From contig NZ_BBNN01000045.1 in the NCBI RefSeq assembly GCF_000829695.1, forward strand, positions 1 to 61,490: a stretch of 61,490 bases of DNA, given 5' to 3'. The notes beneath the pieces were generated by a model. It worked only from the letters and a program-made list of their open reading frames with translations. It had not been told where the DNA came from and searched no databases. This document shows, piece by piece, positions 1 to 8,595 of the stretch. The stretch comes from Streptomyces sp. NBRC 110035. Lineage in GTDB: Bacteria > Actinomycetota > Actinomycetes > Streptomycetales > Streptomycetaceae. How positions within the stretch are numbered: position 1 is the first letter of the stretch; the number at the start of each line of letters is the position of its first letter. The translations under genes and the position numbers were made by a program.

Positions 1-300
1 CGAGACCTGCCAGCCCGCGGCCCACAGGTCCAGCGTGATCCTCGGTGACCCGTAGGTCTCGCCCGAGCGGCGGAAGAAGTACGTGATCCTCTCCTCCAGC
101 ATCGCCCGTCTGACCTCGCGTTTCGTCGGCTCGGCCGGGCGACGTCGCCACTTGTGGAACCACGCCTCGGATACGCCGAGCGCGCGGCAGGAGACAGTGT
201 GCGGGATGCCGTGCCCGGTCCTCTGGTCGCTGATCACCCCGACGAGAGCCGCCGGGTCCGCCACAGCTGCTTCACCCACAGGACCATGCAGCGTTTGAGG
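1..300 (-). CDS. IS3-family transposase OrfB, partial (cut by window edge)
   Basis: Reading the minus strand from about position 300 to 1 gives an open frame with IS3 OrfB N-terminal features: a stretch reading DQRTGHGIPHTVSCRALGVS, then EAWFHKWRRRPAEPTKRE, then RITYFFRRSGETYGSPRI. These match the HTH_21-like start of IS3 transposases, before the DDE core, which lies outside the window. The frame differs from that of OrfA, and the two overlap at about 234-300. In IS3 elements the active product is an OrfAB fusion made by a programmed -1 frameshift in such an overlap. The slippery site was not identified. Completeness cannot be judged because the gene runs off the window. Confidence 0.85.
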
Positions 301-566
301 ACATCACGCTCCATGGCCAGTTCCTTGTTCTCTTTGGTCAGCTCGGTGTTGCGCCTGCGCAGTCGCTCCAGTTCCTCCTGGACGCTCTCGCTCCGCCCGC
401 CAGCAGCCGCACCGTTCCGCCGGGCGCGAGAGACCCAGCTGGCCAACGTGGTCTCGTTGATCCCCAGCTCCCTCGCGACCTGCGCGAGCGGCTTGCCTGT
501 CTCGGTCACGATACGCACAGCCCCCTCACGGAACTCCGCGTCGAACTTCCGCCTCTTCTCCGCCAT
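234..566 (-). CDS. IS3-family transposase OrfA
   Basis: 110-residue protein beginning MAEKRRKFDAEFREGAVRIV, the standard HTH_Tnp_1 (IS3/IS911 OrfA) start. A helix-turn-helix (PLAQVARELGINETTLASWV) is followed by a leucine-zipper-like coiled coil (SVQEELERLRRRNTELTKEN). OrfA binds the element's terminal repeats and contributes the N-terminus of the OrfAB fusion. I chose the ATG at 566 because GGGAG lies just upstream; a TTG 9 bases earlier is a weaker choice. The downstream OrfB frame is open as far as the window edge, so the element may be intact. The right terminal repeat should lie within about 100 bases above 566 but was not resolved. Confidence 0.88.
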   Translation of the reverse strand: MAEKRRKFDAEFREGAVRIVTETGKPLAQVARELGINETTLASWVSRARRNGAAAGGRSESVQEELERLRRRNTELTKENKELAMERDVLKRCMVLWVKQLWRTRRLSSG

Positions 567-1257
567 GACTCCCAACTTCCCCTGCAGTCACGGCCTCTAC
601 GCTACGAGGGGAAGGTCACCCGCGCCCTCCCCGGGGGACGCGCGGACCAGGAACCGCCGCCGCGCCGGTCCTGCTGCCGGTCCTTCCGCCGCCCCTGTCG
701 GCGGTCCCGCTTCCGGGCCCGGCGCCGGACGGACCGCACGCGTGCGGCGAGGCCTCCGAAGGGGCGGGGTGACGTGGGGGGAGGACGACGGGAATGTGCG
801 GCCACTGCTTCGTTCACCTCCTCCGCGACGAGGTCCGGGCCGTCCCGGGACGGTCACCGTCCGCCGGACCTCCGGCGGACCTCCGCCGGATCTCCGCCGG
901 ACCTCTGGCCGTCCGCCCGACCTGCCCCGGCGGGGGGACGGCCGGCGGGGCGGGGTTTTCGTTGTGCCACGTCCCGCGGACACCGCAACGCCGGGGTGCC
1001 GAGAACCCGGGAATCAGTGAACCGAGACCTGGACGTTCTTCCCATTACTCGCGAACGGGTCAACGGTACTCGCTCGGAGCCTCTCCGGTCCGGTCGGGTC
1101 CGGTCGGGTCCGGTCGGGTGGGGCCGTGCGGCGCCGCCGCCGGAGGAGAGCCGTTGCCGCGCGCCCCGACGGATTCGGGCATACGCGCTGTGGCCCGTCG
1201 TTCTGCCTGTCTGCCTATTCACCGGCCTGCCTGTCCGCCCGTCGGCGGGGTCCCGGC
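567..1257. other. Non-coding stretch with short GC-rich repeats
   Basis: About 690 bases between the IS3 element and the IclR gene. Open frames exist on both strands, but their translations are arginine/proline/glycine-rich with no recognisable domain, as expected of shadow frames in high-GC DNA. It holds repeated GGACCTCCGCCGGA-like units near 860-910 and three tandem copies of CGGTCGGGTC at 1091-1119. I see no gene here. Confidence 0.5.
1091..1119. repeat. 10-bp tandem repeat, three copies
   Basis: The unit CGGTCGGGTC occurs three times head to tail; the last base of the third copy differs. It lies in the intergenic region downstream of the IclR gene, whose stop codon is at 1258. It is one of several short tandem tracts in intergenic DNA of this window. 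Confidence 0.8.
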
Positions 1258-2019
1258 TCAGCCGCCGACCGGTCCCGGCAGGCTGCGTCCGATACCCCGG
1301 GCCGCCACCTGGAGGGCGCTGACCAGCCCTGGCCGGTCGCGTTTGAGACTGGGTGCGACGATGCCGAGCGCCGCGACCACGTCTCCGCCGGACCGGATCG
1401 GCACGGCCACGGAACTCGCGCCCAGGCTCATCTCGTCCACCGTCGTGGCGTAGTCGTCCTCGCGCACCTTGTCGAGCTGGCGCCGCAGCTGGGCCGGCCG
1501 GCTCACGGTGTACGGGGTGATCCGCGGGAGGCAGGCGAGCACCTCGGCCCGTACGTCGTCCGGGGCATGCGCGAGCAGCACCTTGCCGACGCCCGTCGCG
1601 TGCAGGGGCAGCCGTGCGCCGATCGAGCTGACCACCGGCACCGAGGCGTGCCCGGAGAGCCGGTCCACATACAGCACCTGGCGGCCGTCGCGCACCGCCA
1701 GGTGCACGGTGGCGAGGGTCGTGCCGTAGAGGTCGTGGAGGTACGGGGAGGCGATCTGCCGCAGCCCGGTGTGCACGGGCGCGAGCAGGCCGATGTCCCA
1801 CAGCCGGCGCCCGACGACGTACTCGCCCGAGTCGGTGCGGCTCAGCGCGCCCCATGCGACGAGCTCGCCGACCAGCCGGTGCGCGGTCGCGACGGGGAGA
1901 CCGGCCCGGGTCGCGAGGTCGGTGAGGGTGAGCTGCCGGTGCCGTCCGTCGAAGGCACCCAGGACCGCCAGCGCGCGGCTGGTCACCGAGCGTCCGGGGG
2001 TCGCGGCGTTGCCTGCCAT
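1258..2019 (-). CDS. IclR-family transcriptional regulator
   Basis: 253 residues. N-terminal winged helix (about residues 10-70, with LTLTDLATRAGLPVATAHRL as recognition region), then the IclR effector-binding domain with typical blocks LHATGVGKVLLAH, EVLACLPRITPYT and the C-terminal SSVAVPIRSGGDVVAALGIV. IclR proteins are dimeric regulators, often of aromatic or carboxylic acid catabolism. The start at 2019 has GGAAGG nine bases upstream. The frame stays open to 2229, but that part has no homology-like content. The pca genes begin 2.2 kb to the right; a PcaR/PcaU-type role is possible but not shown, because a LysR gene sits closer to pcaF. Confidence 0.9.
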   Translation of the reverse strand: MAGNAATPGRSVTSRALAVLGAFDGRHRQLTLTDLATRAGLPVATAHRLVGELVAWGALSRTDSGEYVVGRRLWDIGLLAPVHTGLRQIASPYLHDLYGTTLATVHLAVRDGRQVLYVDRLSGHASVPVVSSIGARLPLHATGVGKVLLAHAPDDVRAEVLACLPRITPYTVSRPAQLRRQLDKVREDDYATTVDEMSLGASSVAVPIRSGGDVVAALGIVAPSLKRDRPGLVSALQVAARGIGRSLPGPVGG

Positions 2020-2246
2020 GGGCGGCATCCTTCCGCTGGGTGGAAACAGGCGCAAGGGCGGTTGGGCGGGCGTGCGGGATTTCCCGGTCACGGTCCCGGG
2101 GAAGCCGGCCGGCCACGGCGAACGGACGGCGCACCGGAAGGCACGGTTCGAGCCGAAGATCCGGCCTGGAGCCGGACGGCCTGTCAGGTGGACGCCCGAT
2201 GCCCCATGATGAGTGCGCCCCGCACTCACCCACGCCTGGAGTATCA

Positions 2247-3005
2247 GTGGTCCCCTCCCTCGTCCGCCTGCGTGCCGTACGCCGTCCGGCCCTGGTCACC
2301 ACGGCAACCGCCGCCGCCCTTCTTCTGACGGCCGGGCCGGCCGTCGCCCACGTCCACGTCGAGTCCGACAACGCCCGGGCGCTCGCCCAGGAGGTCACGC
2401 TGACCTTCGCCGCCGCCTCGGAGTCCGCCGATGCGGGCATCACCCGGCTGCGGGTGGTCCTGCCCGAGGGCATCGAGCCCACGGACGTGACCTACGGCGA
2501 GGGCCCCGAGGGCTGGAAGCTCACCGCCACCGACGACGGCTACACCGTCACGGGCCCGGCCGCGGAGGCCGGTGAGGACGTGGAGTACTCGGTGGTCGTC
2601 CGCCAGCTCCCCGACGCCGAGGAACTGGCGTTCAAGACGCTCCAGAGCTACAGCGACGGTCGCGTCGACCGGTGGATCGAACTGCCGGAGCCCGGCGGTG
2701 AAGGCGATGGGCACGGCCACGGCCACGGCAACGAGGCCCCGGTCCTCGAACTCGAGGCCGCCGCCCCCGGAGCCGCACCGGTCGGCCCGTCGCCCGCCGC
2801 ACCCGAAAGCGCCCCGGCCCCGTCTCCCGCCCCGACCGCCGAGGAGACGACGGCATCGCCGTCCGCCCGGGCCGTGGCCGCCGACAGCGAGGCGGAGGAC
2901 GGCGGCCTGTCCGCCGCGGCCTGGGCCGGAAGCGTCGCGGTGGTCCTCGTCGCGGCCGCCGCCGTGGCCTTCCTCGTCCGCCGCCGGGGTGCCGCCCGTC
3001 AGTGA
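2247..3005 (+). CDS. YcnI-like (DUF1775) secreted, membrane-anchored protein
   Basis: About 252 residues. A signal peptide (hydrophobic run ATAAALLLTAGPAVA) ends just before a His (AHVHVESDNA). In YcnI proteins this mature N-terminal His helps bind copper. The DUF1775 beta-sandwich follows (TLTFAAASESADAGITRLRV to FKTLQSYSDGRVDRWIELPE), then a GHGHGHG segment, a Pro/Ala/Ser-rich linker and a C-terminal membrane helix with RRRGAAR tail. This fits extracellular copper handling. The GTG at 2247 is preceded by GGAG five bases upstream; an ATG at 2199 is an alternative. It is transcribed away from the IclR gene and converges on the LysR gene. Confidence 0.85.
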   Translation: MVPSLVRLRAVRRPALVTTATAAALLLTAGPAVAHVHVESDNARALAQEVTLTFAAASESADAGITRLRVVLPEGIEPTDVTYGEGPEGWKLTATDDGYTVTGPAAEAGEDVEYSVVVRQLPDAEELAFKTLQSYSDGRVDRWIELPEPGGEGDGHGHGHGNEAPVLELEAAAPGAAPVGPSPAAPESAPAPSPAPTAEETTASPSARAVAADSEAEDGGLSAAAWAGSVAVVLVAAAAVAFLVRRRGAARQ

Positions 3006-3083
3006 CGTGGACGCGCAGCACACCTCCACGGACGAGAGGCGGGTTGCCGCACCGCCGCACCGCCGGGCTGTCGCACTGCCCCG

Positions 3084-3155
3084 CTGCCGGACTGCCGGAC
3101 TGCCGGACTGCCGGGTTGCCGGACTGCCGGGTTGCCGGGTTGTCGGGTTGCCGCG
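3084..3155. repeat. 8-bp tandem repeat array, nine units
   Basis: Nine consecutive 8-base units with consensus CTGCCGGA/TTGCCGGG occupy 72 bases between the convergent YcnI-like and LysR genes. The first three units are identical, and later units drift at positions 1 and 8. Flanking bases look like more degenerate units. Such an array can change length by slippage. No function is evident. Confidence 0.85.
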
Positions 3156-3219
3156 AGAGTGCGGCGGCCCGCCTTCGTCGGGTCGGGTCGGATCGGCCGG
3201 TCGGCCGGACGGACGTGCG

Positions 3220-4110
3220 TCACGGATGACCGCGGACGCAGTCCTCGATCACCGAGGCGACCTGCTCGGCCGCGGCCGGGACGCGGTGCGTGCGCTGGGC
3301 CAGTACCAGTTCGACGGATCCGGGGTCGGTGAGCGGTACGTAGGTCGCGCCGTCGAGGCTCAGGCTCTGCACCGACTGCGGCACGAGGGCCACGCCGTGC
3401 CCTGCCGCGACGAGGACGACCAGGGTGGCGGTCTCGCCGACCTCGATGAGCGGGGCGGGCCGGAATCCGGCCCGCCGGCAGGCGGACAGGACCAGGTCGT
3501 ACATCGAGGACCGGGACTGGGAGGGGTGGATGACGAACGGCTCGTCGGCCAGGGCCTCCAACGGGATGCTCCGACGGCCCGCCAGCCGGTGATGGGACGG
3601 CAGCACGGCCACCAGCGGCTCGGACCGCAGCGGCGTGGTGCGGATGTTCTCCTCCGATACCGTGCCCCGCAGGACGGCGAGGTCGAACGTGCCGGAGAGC
3701 AGGCCCTCGACGAGCAGCGGGGACAGCAGCTCACCCCGCAGGTCCAGGGTGATGCCCGGCAGCTTCGCCCGCACGGTGCGGGCGACCTTCGGCAGGACGT
3801 CGTAGGTGGCCGTGCCGATGAAGCCGACCGAGACCCGGCCCGCGTGACCGGTGGCGAGCTCCCGCAGATGGATCCGCGCGCGTTCCTCCTCCGTGACGAG
3901 GACGCGTGCGTAGTCGGTGAGGTGACGGCCGGCCTCGGTCAGCTCGACGCGTCGGGTGGACCGGTGGAACAGCGAGACGCCCAGCTCCCGCTCCAACTGC
4001 TTGATCTGCTGGGACAGGGCCGGCTGCGCCACGTGCAGCCGGTCGGCCGCGCGCCCGAAGTGGCACTCCTCGGCCAGCGCGAGGAAGGAGCGGAGCTGAC
4101 GGAGTTCCAT
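3220..4110 (-). CDS. LysR-family transcriptional regulator, likely of the pca genes
   Basis: 296 residues. It starts MELRQLRSFLALAEECHFGR with a classical LysR helix-turn-helix (ADRLHVAQPALSQQIKQLER), followed by the substrate-binding domain (RVSVGFIGTATYDVLPKVAR, LPSHHRLAGR, AAGHGVALVPQSV). It is divergent from pcaF with an 84-base gap containing a T-N11-A palindrome. That is the usual layout of a LysR activator that controls the neighbouring operon and itself, often with a pathway intermediate as inducer. The ATG at 4110 begins at the conserved LysR N-terminus; in-frame ATGs at 4119 and further upstream lie inside or next to the operator. Confidence 0.9.
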   Translation of the reverse strand: MELRQLRSFLALAEECHFGRAADRLHVAQPALSQQIKQLERELGVSLFHRSTRRVELTEAGRHLTDYARVLVTEEERARIHLRELATGHAGRVSVGFIGTATYDVLPKVARTVRAKLPGITLDLRGELLSPLLVEGLLSGTFDLAVLRGTVSEENIRTTPLRSEPLVAVLPSHHRLAGRRSIPLEALADEPFVIHPSQSRSSMYDLVLSACRRAGFRPAPLIEVGETATLVVLVAAGHGVALVPQSVQSLSLDGATYVPLTDPGSVELVLAQRTHRVPAAAEQVASVIEDCVRGHP

Positions 4111-4122
4111 GCACTCCATTTT

Positions 4123-4137
4123 ATAAGGCATCCTTAT
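4123..4137. promoter_or_regulatory. LysR-type operator (T-N11-A palindrome)
   Basis: ATAAGG-CAT-CCTTAT is a perfect 6+6 inverted repeat containing T-N11-A, the LysR recognition signature, in the divergent intergenic region between the LysR gene and pcaF. Pairing continues beyond the core with a mismatch. The AT-rich core stands out from its GC-rich surroundings. Confidence 0.7.
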
Positions 4138-4194
4138 GAATCGATGCGGATCAGGTCTTGGACATGATGAAGCGGGCGCTCGTACCGTGAGAGC

Positions 4195-5400
4195 GTGAGC
4201 GACAGTTACCTCTACGCAGCAGCCAGAACGCCCTTCGGCAAGTTCTCGGGGGCCCTCGCCGACGTCCGGCCCGACGACCTCGCCGCGGTGGCTGTCACCG
4301 GGGCCCTGGCCAAGACCCCCGCGCTCGACCCGGCGGAGATCGGCGACGTCGTCTGGGGGAACGCCAACGGCGCGGGCGAGGACAACCGCAACGTCGGCAG
4401 GATGGCCGTACTCCTCGCGGGACTGCCCACCTCGGTCCCCGCCACGACCGTCAACCGGCTGTGCGGCTCCTCCCTGGACGCCGCCCTCATCGCCTCCCGC
4501 GCCATCGAGACCGGCGACGCGGACATCGTGCTCACCGGCGGGGTCGAGTCGATGACCAGGGCGCCCTGGGTCCTGCCCAAGCCCTCGCGCGCGTTCCCCG
4601 CCGGGGACGCGACCGCCGTGTCCACCACGCTCGGGTGGCGGCTGGTCAACCAGCGCATGCCGAAGGAGTGGACCGTCTCCCTGGGCGAGGCGAACGAGCA
4701 GCTCGCCGACCGCTTCTCCATCGCCCGGGACCGGCAGGACGAGTTCGCCGCCCGCTCCCACAACCTCGCCGACGACGCCTGGAACGAGGGCTTCTACGAC
4801 GACCTGGTGGTGCCCGTCGTCACGGACGCCAAGGGCACGACCGTCACGCGGGACGAGGGAATCCGCCCCGGTTCGACCGCCGGGAAGCTGGCCGGACTCA
4901 AGCCCGTCTTCCGCCCCGACGGTGTCATCACGGCCGGCAACGCCTCCCCGCTGAGCGACGGCGCCTCGGCGGTCCTGCTCGGCTCGGGCGAGGCCGCCGC
5001 CCGCATCGGCACCGACCCCGTCGCCCGCATCGCCGGCCGGGGCGTGTCCGCGCTGGACCCGCAGATGTTCGGATACGCCCCCGTGGAGGCGGCGAACCGG
5101 GCGCTGAAGAGGGCCGGGATCACCTGGTCCGACGTCGCCGCCGTCGAGCTCAACGAGGCCTTCGCCGTCCAGTCGCTGGCCTGCGTCGACGCCTGGGGCG
5201 TCGACCCGGGGACCGTCAACGCCAAGGGCGGCGCGATCGCGCTCGGCCACCCCCTGGGCGCCTCCGGGGGCAGGATCCTGGGCACCCTCGCCCACCGGCT
5301 CCGGGAGTCGGGACAGCGGTGGGGCGTCGCCGCCCTCTGCATCGGAGTCGGCCAGGCGCTCGCCGTGGTCCTGGAGAACGTCTCGGGAGACGACCGATGA
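4195..5400 (+). CDS. pcaF: 3-oxoadipyl-CoA thiolase (acetyl-CoA acyltransferase)
   Basis: 401 residues, full length for a thiolase. The nucleophilic Cys90 lies in TTVNRLCGSSLDA, His352 in IALGHPLGASGG, and the second catalytic Cys382 in ALCIGVGQ. It cleaves 3-oxoadipyl-CoA to succinyl-CoA and acetyl-CoA, the last step of the beta-ketoadipate pathway. The assignment to pcaF rather than a generic thiolase rests on the directly following CoA-transferase subunits. The start is a GTG at 4195. The stop overlaps the ATG of the next gene by four bases, so translation is probably coupled. PaaJ-type use in phenylacetate degradation cannot be excluded. Confidence 0.85.
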   Translation: MSDSYLYAAARTPFGKFSGALADVRPDDLAAVAVTGALAKTPALDPAEIGDVVWGNANGAGEDNRNVGRMAVLLAGLPTSVPATTVNRLCGSSLDAALIASRAIETGDADIVLTGGVESMTRAPWVLPKPSRAFPAGDATAVSTTLGWRLVNQRMPKEWTVSLGEANEQLADRFSIARDRQDEFAARSHNLADDAWNEGFYDDLVVPVVTDAKGTTVTRDEGIRPGSTAGKLAGLKPVFRPDGVITAGNASPLSDGASAVLLGSGEAAARIGTDPVARIAGRGVSALDPQMFGYAPVEAANRALKRAGITWSDVAAVELNEAFAVQSLACVDAWGVDPGTVNAKGGAIALGHPLGASGGRILGTLAHRLRESGQRWGVAALCIGVGQALAVVLENVSGDDR

Positions 5401-6068
5401 CCACCCTGCTGTGCGACCACGCCGACGAGGCGGTGGCCGGGACCGAGGACGGCTCGACCGTGCTCGTCGGAGGATTCGGCATGGCCGGCATGCCGGTCGA
5501 CCTGATCGACGCCCTCATACGTCAGGGCGCCAAGGACCTCACCGTCGTCTCCAACAACGCCGGCAACGGCGAGGCCGGACTCGCCGCGCTGCTCGCCGAG
5601 GGGCGGGTCCGCAAGGTGATCTGCTCCTTCCCGCGCCAGGCGGACTCGTGGGTGTTCGACGACCTCTACCGCGCGGGCCGGATCGAACTCGAGGTGGTCC
5701 CCCAGGGAAACCTCGCGGAGCGGATGAGGGCGGCCGGGGCCGGCATCGGAGCCTTCTTCTGCCCCACCGGCGTCGGCACCCTCCTCACGGAGGGCAAGGA
5801 GACCCGCGAGATCGACGGCCGCACCCACGTGCTGGAGTACCCGATCAAGGGAGACGTCGCGCTGATCGGCGCCCACCGCGCCGACCGCATGGGCAACCTC
5901 GTCTACCGCAGGACCGCCCGCAACTTCGGCCCGGTCATGGCCACCGCCGCGACCACGGTGATCGCGCAGGTCCGCGAGATCGTCGAGACCGGCGCCATCG
6001 ATCCCGAAACCGTCGTGACCCCCGGCATCTACGTCGACCGTGTGGTGAAGGAGGCCGACCCCGCATGA
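5397..6068 (+). CDS. pcaI: 3-oxoadipate CoA-transferase, alpha subunit
   Basis: 223 residues. It has the class I CoA-transferase alpha fold with the glycine-rich GSTVLVGGFGMAGMP motif and the block VVSNNAGNGEAGLAALL, followed by FCPTGVGTLLTEGKE. With the beta subunit it moves CoA from succinyl-CoA to 3-oxoadipate (PcaI) or acetoacetate (ScoA); the neighbouring thiolase gene favours PcaI. Its ATG overlaps the pcaF stop (ATGA), and its own stop overlaps the next start, so pcaF-pcaI-pcaJ form one translationally coupled operon controlled from the LysR intergenic region. Confidence 0.85.
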   Translation: MTTLLCDHADEAVAGTEDGSTVLVGGFGMAGMPVDLIDALIRQGAKDLTVVSNNAGNGEAGLAALLAEGRVRKVICSFPRQADSWVFDDLYRAGRIELEVVPQGNLAERMRAAGAGIGAFFCPTGVGTLLTEGKETREIDGRTHVLEYPIKGDVALIGAHRADRMGNLVYRRTARNFGPVMATAATTVIAQVREIVETGAIDPETVVTPGIYVDRVVKEADPA

Positions 6069-6865
6069 CCACGACCCGAGTGACGAGGACGAGCGACCAG
6101 GGCGGGACGAGCGACCGGAGCGCGGCGAGCGACCAGGGCGCGGCGAGCGACCGGAGAGGGACGAGCCGTCAGGGCGGGACGAGTGACCGGGGAGGGTCGA
6201 ACAACCAGGGTGCGACGAGCCGTCAGGGCCCGCTGGGCAAGCAGGACATGGCCGCCCTCGTGGCGCGCGACATCCCCCGGGGTGCCTTCGTCAACCTGGG
6301 CATCGGGCAGCCGACCCTCGTCGCCGACCACCTGCCCGCCGGCTCCGGCGTGGTCCTGCACACCGAGAACGGCATGCTCAACATGGGGCCCGCGGCGAAG
6401 GAGGGCGAGGCCGACCCCGACCTGACGAACGCGGGCAAGGTCCCGGTGACCGAACTGCCCGGAGCCGCCTACTTCCACCACGCCGACTCGTTCGCGATGA
6501 TGCGCGGCGGTCACCTGGACATCTGCGTCATGGGCGCGTTCCAGGTCTCGGCCACCGGCGACCTCGCCAACTGGCACACGGGGGCACCCGACGCGGTCCC
6601 CGCCGTCGGCGGGGCCATGGACCTGGCGATCGGTGCCAAGAAGGTGTTCGTGATGATGACGCTCTTCACGAAGACCGGCGCACCCAAGCTGGTGCCCGAC
6701 TGCACCTACCCGCTCACCGGGCTGCGCTGCGTCGACCGCGTCTACACGGACCTCGCGGTCTTCGACATCACCCCTGAAGGGCTCAGGGTCGGCCAGACCT
6801 TCGGCACCACGGTGGACGAGCTCGCCGGCCGCCTGGACGTGCCGCTGCTCGCCCCGAAGGCGTAG
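6065..6865 (+). CDS. pcaJ: 3-oxoadipate CoA-transferase, beta subunit, with unusual N-terminal extension
   Basis: 266 residues. From about residue 58 it is a normal CoA-transferase beta subunit (KQDMAALVARDIPRGAFVNL), with catalytic Glu101 in LHTENGMLNMGP and the conserved C-terminal part (FGTTVDELAGRLDVPLLAP). Residues 9-54 are a Ser/Asp/Gln/Arg/Gly low-complexity stretch of drifting SDQGG/TSDRG units that other PcaJ proteins are not known to have. They start straight after the usual MTTTRV, so the repeat looks inserted into the N-terminus. The ATG overlaps the pcaI stop. Activity with pcaI is expected if the extension stays outside the fold. Confidence 0.87.
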   Translation: MTTTRVTRTSDQGGTSDRSAASDQGAASDRRGTSRQGGTSDRGGSNNQGATSRQGPLGKQDMAALVARDIPRGAFVNLGIGQPTLVADHLPAGSGVVLHTENGMLNMGPAAKEGEADPDLTNAGKVPVTELPGAAYFHHADSFAMMRGGHLDICVMGAFQVSATGDLANWHTGAPDAVPAVGGAMDLAIGAKKVFVMMTLFTKTGAPKLVPDCTYPLTGLRCVDRVYTDLAVFDITPEGLRVGQTFGTTVDELAGRLDVPLLAPKA

Positions 6866-6871
6866 ACACGG

Positions 6872-6916
6872 GCGAGGACCGGGCACGAGGACCCACCGCC
6901 CGCGCCCGGTCCTCGC
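6872..6916 (+). terminator. Terminator hairpin after pcaJ
   Basis: Perfect 13-bp inverted repeat (GCGAGGACCGGGC at 6872-6884, its complement at 6904-6916) seven bases after the pcaJ stop. There is no U-tract, as is common in Streptomyces. It probably ends the pcaFIJ transcript. Confidence 0.7.
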
Positions 6917-7074
6917 GGCCCGCTCCTCACCTGGCACGATCGATCCCGAACGGCCCACCCGTACCGGTTCTTGCCCGCGTTCGGGGGCAACTCGTCGAGC
7001 ACGGGGACCGGTCACGACCTCGAGCAGCCCGGGAACGTGACCGGTCCCGGAAGTCCCGAAGAAGGGCGAACGAA

Positions 7075-7530
7075 GTGAAGATCGTGGTGGATGACCTCTC
7101 CGGCCCGGAGATCGCCGCATTCCTCGAAGAGCACGTCCGGCAGATGCGGTCCATCACACCACCGGAAAGCAAGCACGCCCTCGATCTCGGCGCGCTCCGC
7201 AAGCCCGGGATCACGTTCTGGTCGGTCATCGACGGCGACACCCTGGTGGGCTGTGGCGCGATCAAGAGGCTGGACGCGGGCCACGCGGAGCTGAAGTCGA
7301 TGCGCACCACTCCGACGCGCAAGCGGAGCGGAATCGCGTCCCTGCTGCTGAAGCACATCCTCACCGAGGCCGAGCGCGCCGGGTTCACGCGGCTGAGCCT
7401 GGAGACCGGTTCGGCCGACTTCTTCCTGCCCGCCAGGAACCTGTACGAGAAGTTCGGGTTCGCCCCCTGCGAGCCGTTCGCGGACTACCGGCCCGACCCG
7501 AGCAGCACGTTCATGACGAGGACGCTTTGA
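7075..7530 (+). CDS. GNAT-family N-acetyltransferase
   Basis: 151 residues. The GNAT core is visible: motif D/A region HAELKSMRTTPTRKRSGIAS with an acetyl-CoA pyrophosphate-binding Arg/Gly pattern (RKRSGIAS), then FTRLSLETGSADFFLPARNL and the motif B YEKFGFAPCEPFADY. The substrate is unknown; the C-terminal NLYEKFGF-PC-PF-DY pattern is common in small acetyltransferases of the YhbS/ElaA-like type. GTG start at 7075 with GAAGGG ahead. A 209-base gap after pcaJ with a terminator suggests separate transcription. Confidence 0.85.
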   Translation: MKIVVDDLSGPEIAAFLEEHVRQMRSITPPESKHALDLGALRKPGITFWSVIDGDTLVGCGAIKRLDAGHAELKSMRTTPTRKRSGIASLLLKHILTEAERAGFTRLSLETGSADFFLPARNLYEKFGFAPCEPFADYRPDPSSTFMTRTL

Positions 7531-7764
7531 GGACTCCGGCCCACCGGCCCCGGCAACGGCTCCCCGAGCCCGGACTCCGTCGCCGGGCACGCGTCCCCGG
7601 GACCCGGCACGCGAAGAACGAGGTACGGACCGTCGGCACCCTCCCCGCAGGACACGGCCTTCAGTAGCATCGGGCCCCGGGGATCAGGGCTCGGCACGGC
7701 CGCGCGGGCCGTCGTTCCGTACTCCTGGAAGCGGAGCGGGGCGGACCGGACGTCGGGGGGATGC

Positions 7765-8595
7765 GTGAGAGTTCTTGTCGTCGGCGGAAGCGGGTTCCTC
7801 GGGTACGAGGTGCTCCGCCGGGCTCTCGCCGCCGGACGGGACGTGGCCGCGACCTACCGGACCAGCCCCCGGAACCTGTCGTCGGTCGCCTGGTACCGGG
7901 CCGACCTCCGTGACCCGGGCCGGATGGAGGAGGTGCTGGCCCGGGCCCGACCGGCCGCGGTGATCAACGCGTCGAGCGGACACGCCGACTGGGCGGTCAC
8001 GGCCGACGGAGCGGCCCGGCTCGCCCTGGAGGCGGCGAGCGCCCGTTGCCGGCTGGTCCACGTCTCCTCCGACGCGGTGTTCTCCGGAGCCGACGTCCAC
8101 TACCCGGAGGAGGCACTCCCCGACCCCGTCACTCCGTACGGAGCCGCCAAGGCCGCGGCGGAGACGGCCGTCCGGGTGGCGGTACCCGAGGCCGCCGTGG
8201 TGCGCACGTCGCTCATCGTGGGACACGGACGGTCCGCCCACGAGAAGGCCGTGCACGCCCTGGTGGCCGGCACGCGCACCGGTGTCCTGTTCACGGACGA
8301 CACCCGCTGTCCGGTGCATGTCGACGATCTGGCCTCCGCCCTTCTGGAGATCACGACGTCGGACGGATCCGGTGTGTTCCACGTGGCGGGACCCGACGCG
8401 ATGAACCGTCACGACCTGGGCGTCCTCATCGCCCGGCGGGACGGACTGGATCCGGCCCGGCTGCCGGTCGGCCTGCGCAGCGACGTGGCCCCGCCGGGAG
8501 ACCTCGACATTCGTCTCGTCACCGACGCCACCCAGGACCGGCTCCGGACCCGTCTGCGGGGCGCGCGTGAGTTCCTCGGCCCCGGCGGCCCGTGA
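7765..8595 (+). CDS. RmlD-like NAD(P)-dependent sugar-nucleotide reductase/epimerase (SDR)
   Basis: 276 residues. An extended SDR with the N-terminal Rossmann motif MRVLVVGGSGFLGYEVLRRA (GxxGxxG), VSSDAVFSGADVHYPEEALP and a catalytic Tyr-x3-Lys in TPYGAAKAAAE. It resembles dTDP-4-dehydrorhamnose reductases (RmlD). The length and the LVHVSSDAVFSG block fit that family, but no other rhamnose genes are next to it, so the substrate is open. GTG start. The 234-base upstream gap separates it from the GNAT gene. A different SDR, broken, follows downstream. Confidence 0.8.
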   Translation: MRVLVVGGSGFLGYEVLRRALAAGRDVAATYRTSPRNLSSVAWYRADLRDPGRMEEVLARARPAAVINASSGHADWAVTADGAARLALEAASARCRLVHVSSDAVFSGADVHYPEEALPDPVTPYGAAKAAAETAVRVAVPEAAVVRTSLIVGHGRSAHEKAVHALVAGTRTGVLFTDDTRCPVHVDDLASALLEITTSDGSGVFHVAGPDAMNRHDLGVLIARRDGLDPARLPVGLRSDVAPPGDLDIRLVTDATQDRLRTRLRGAREFLGPGGP

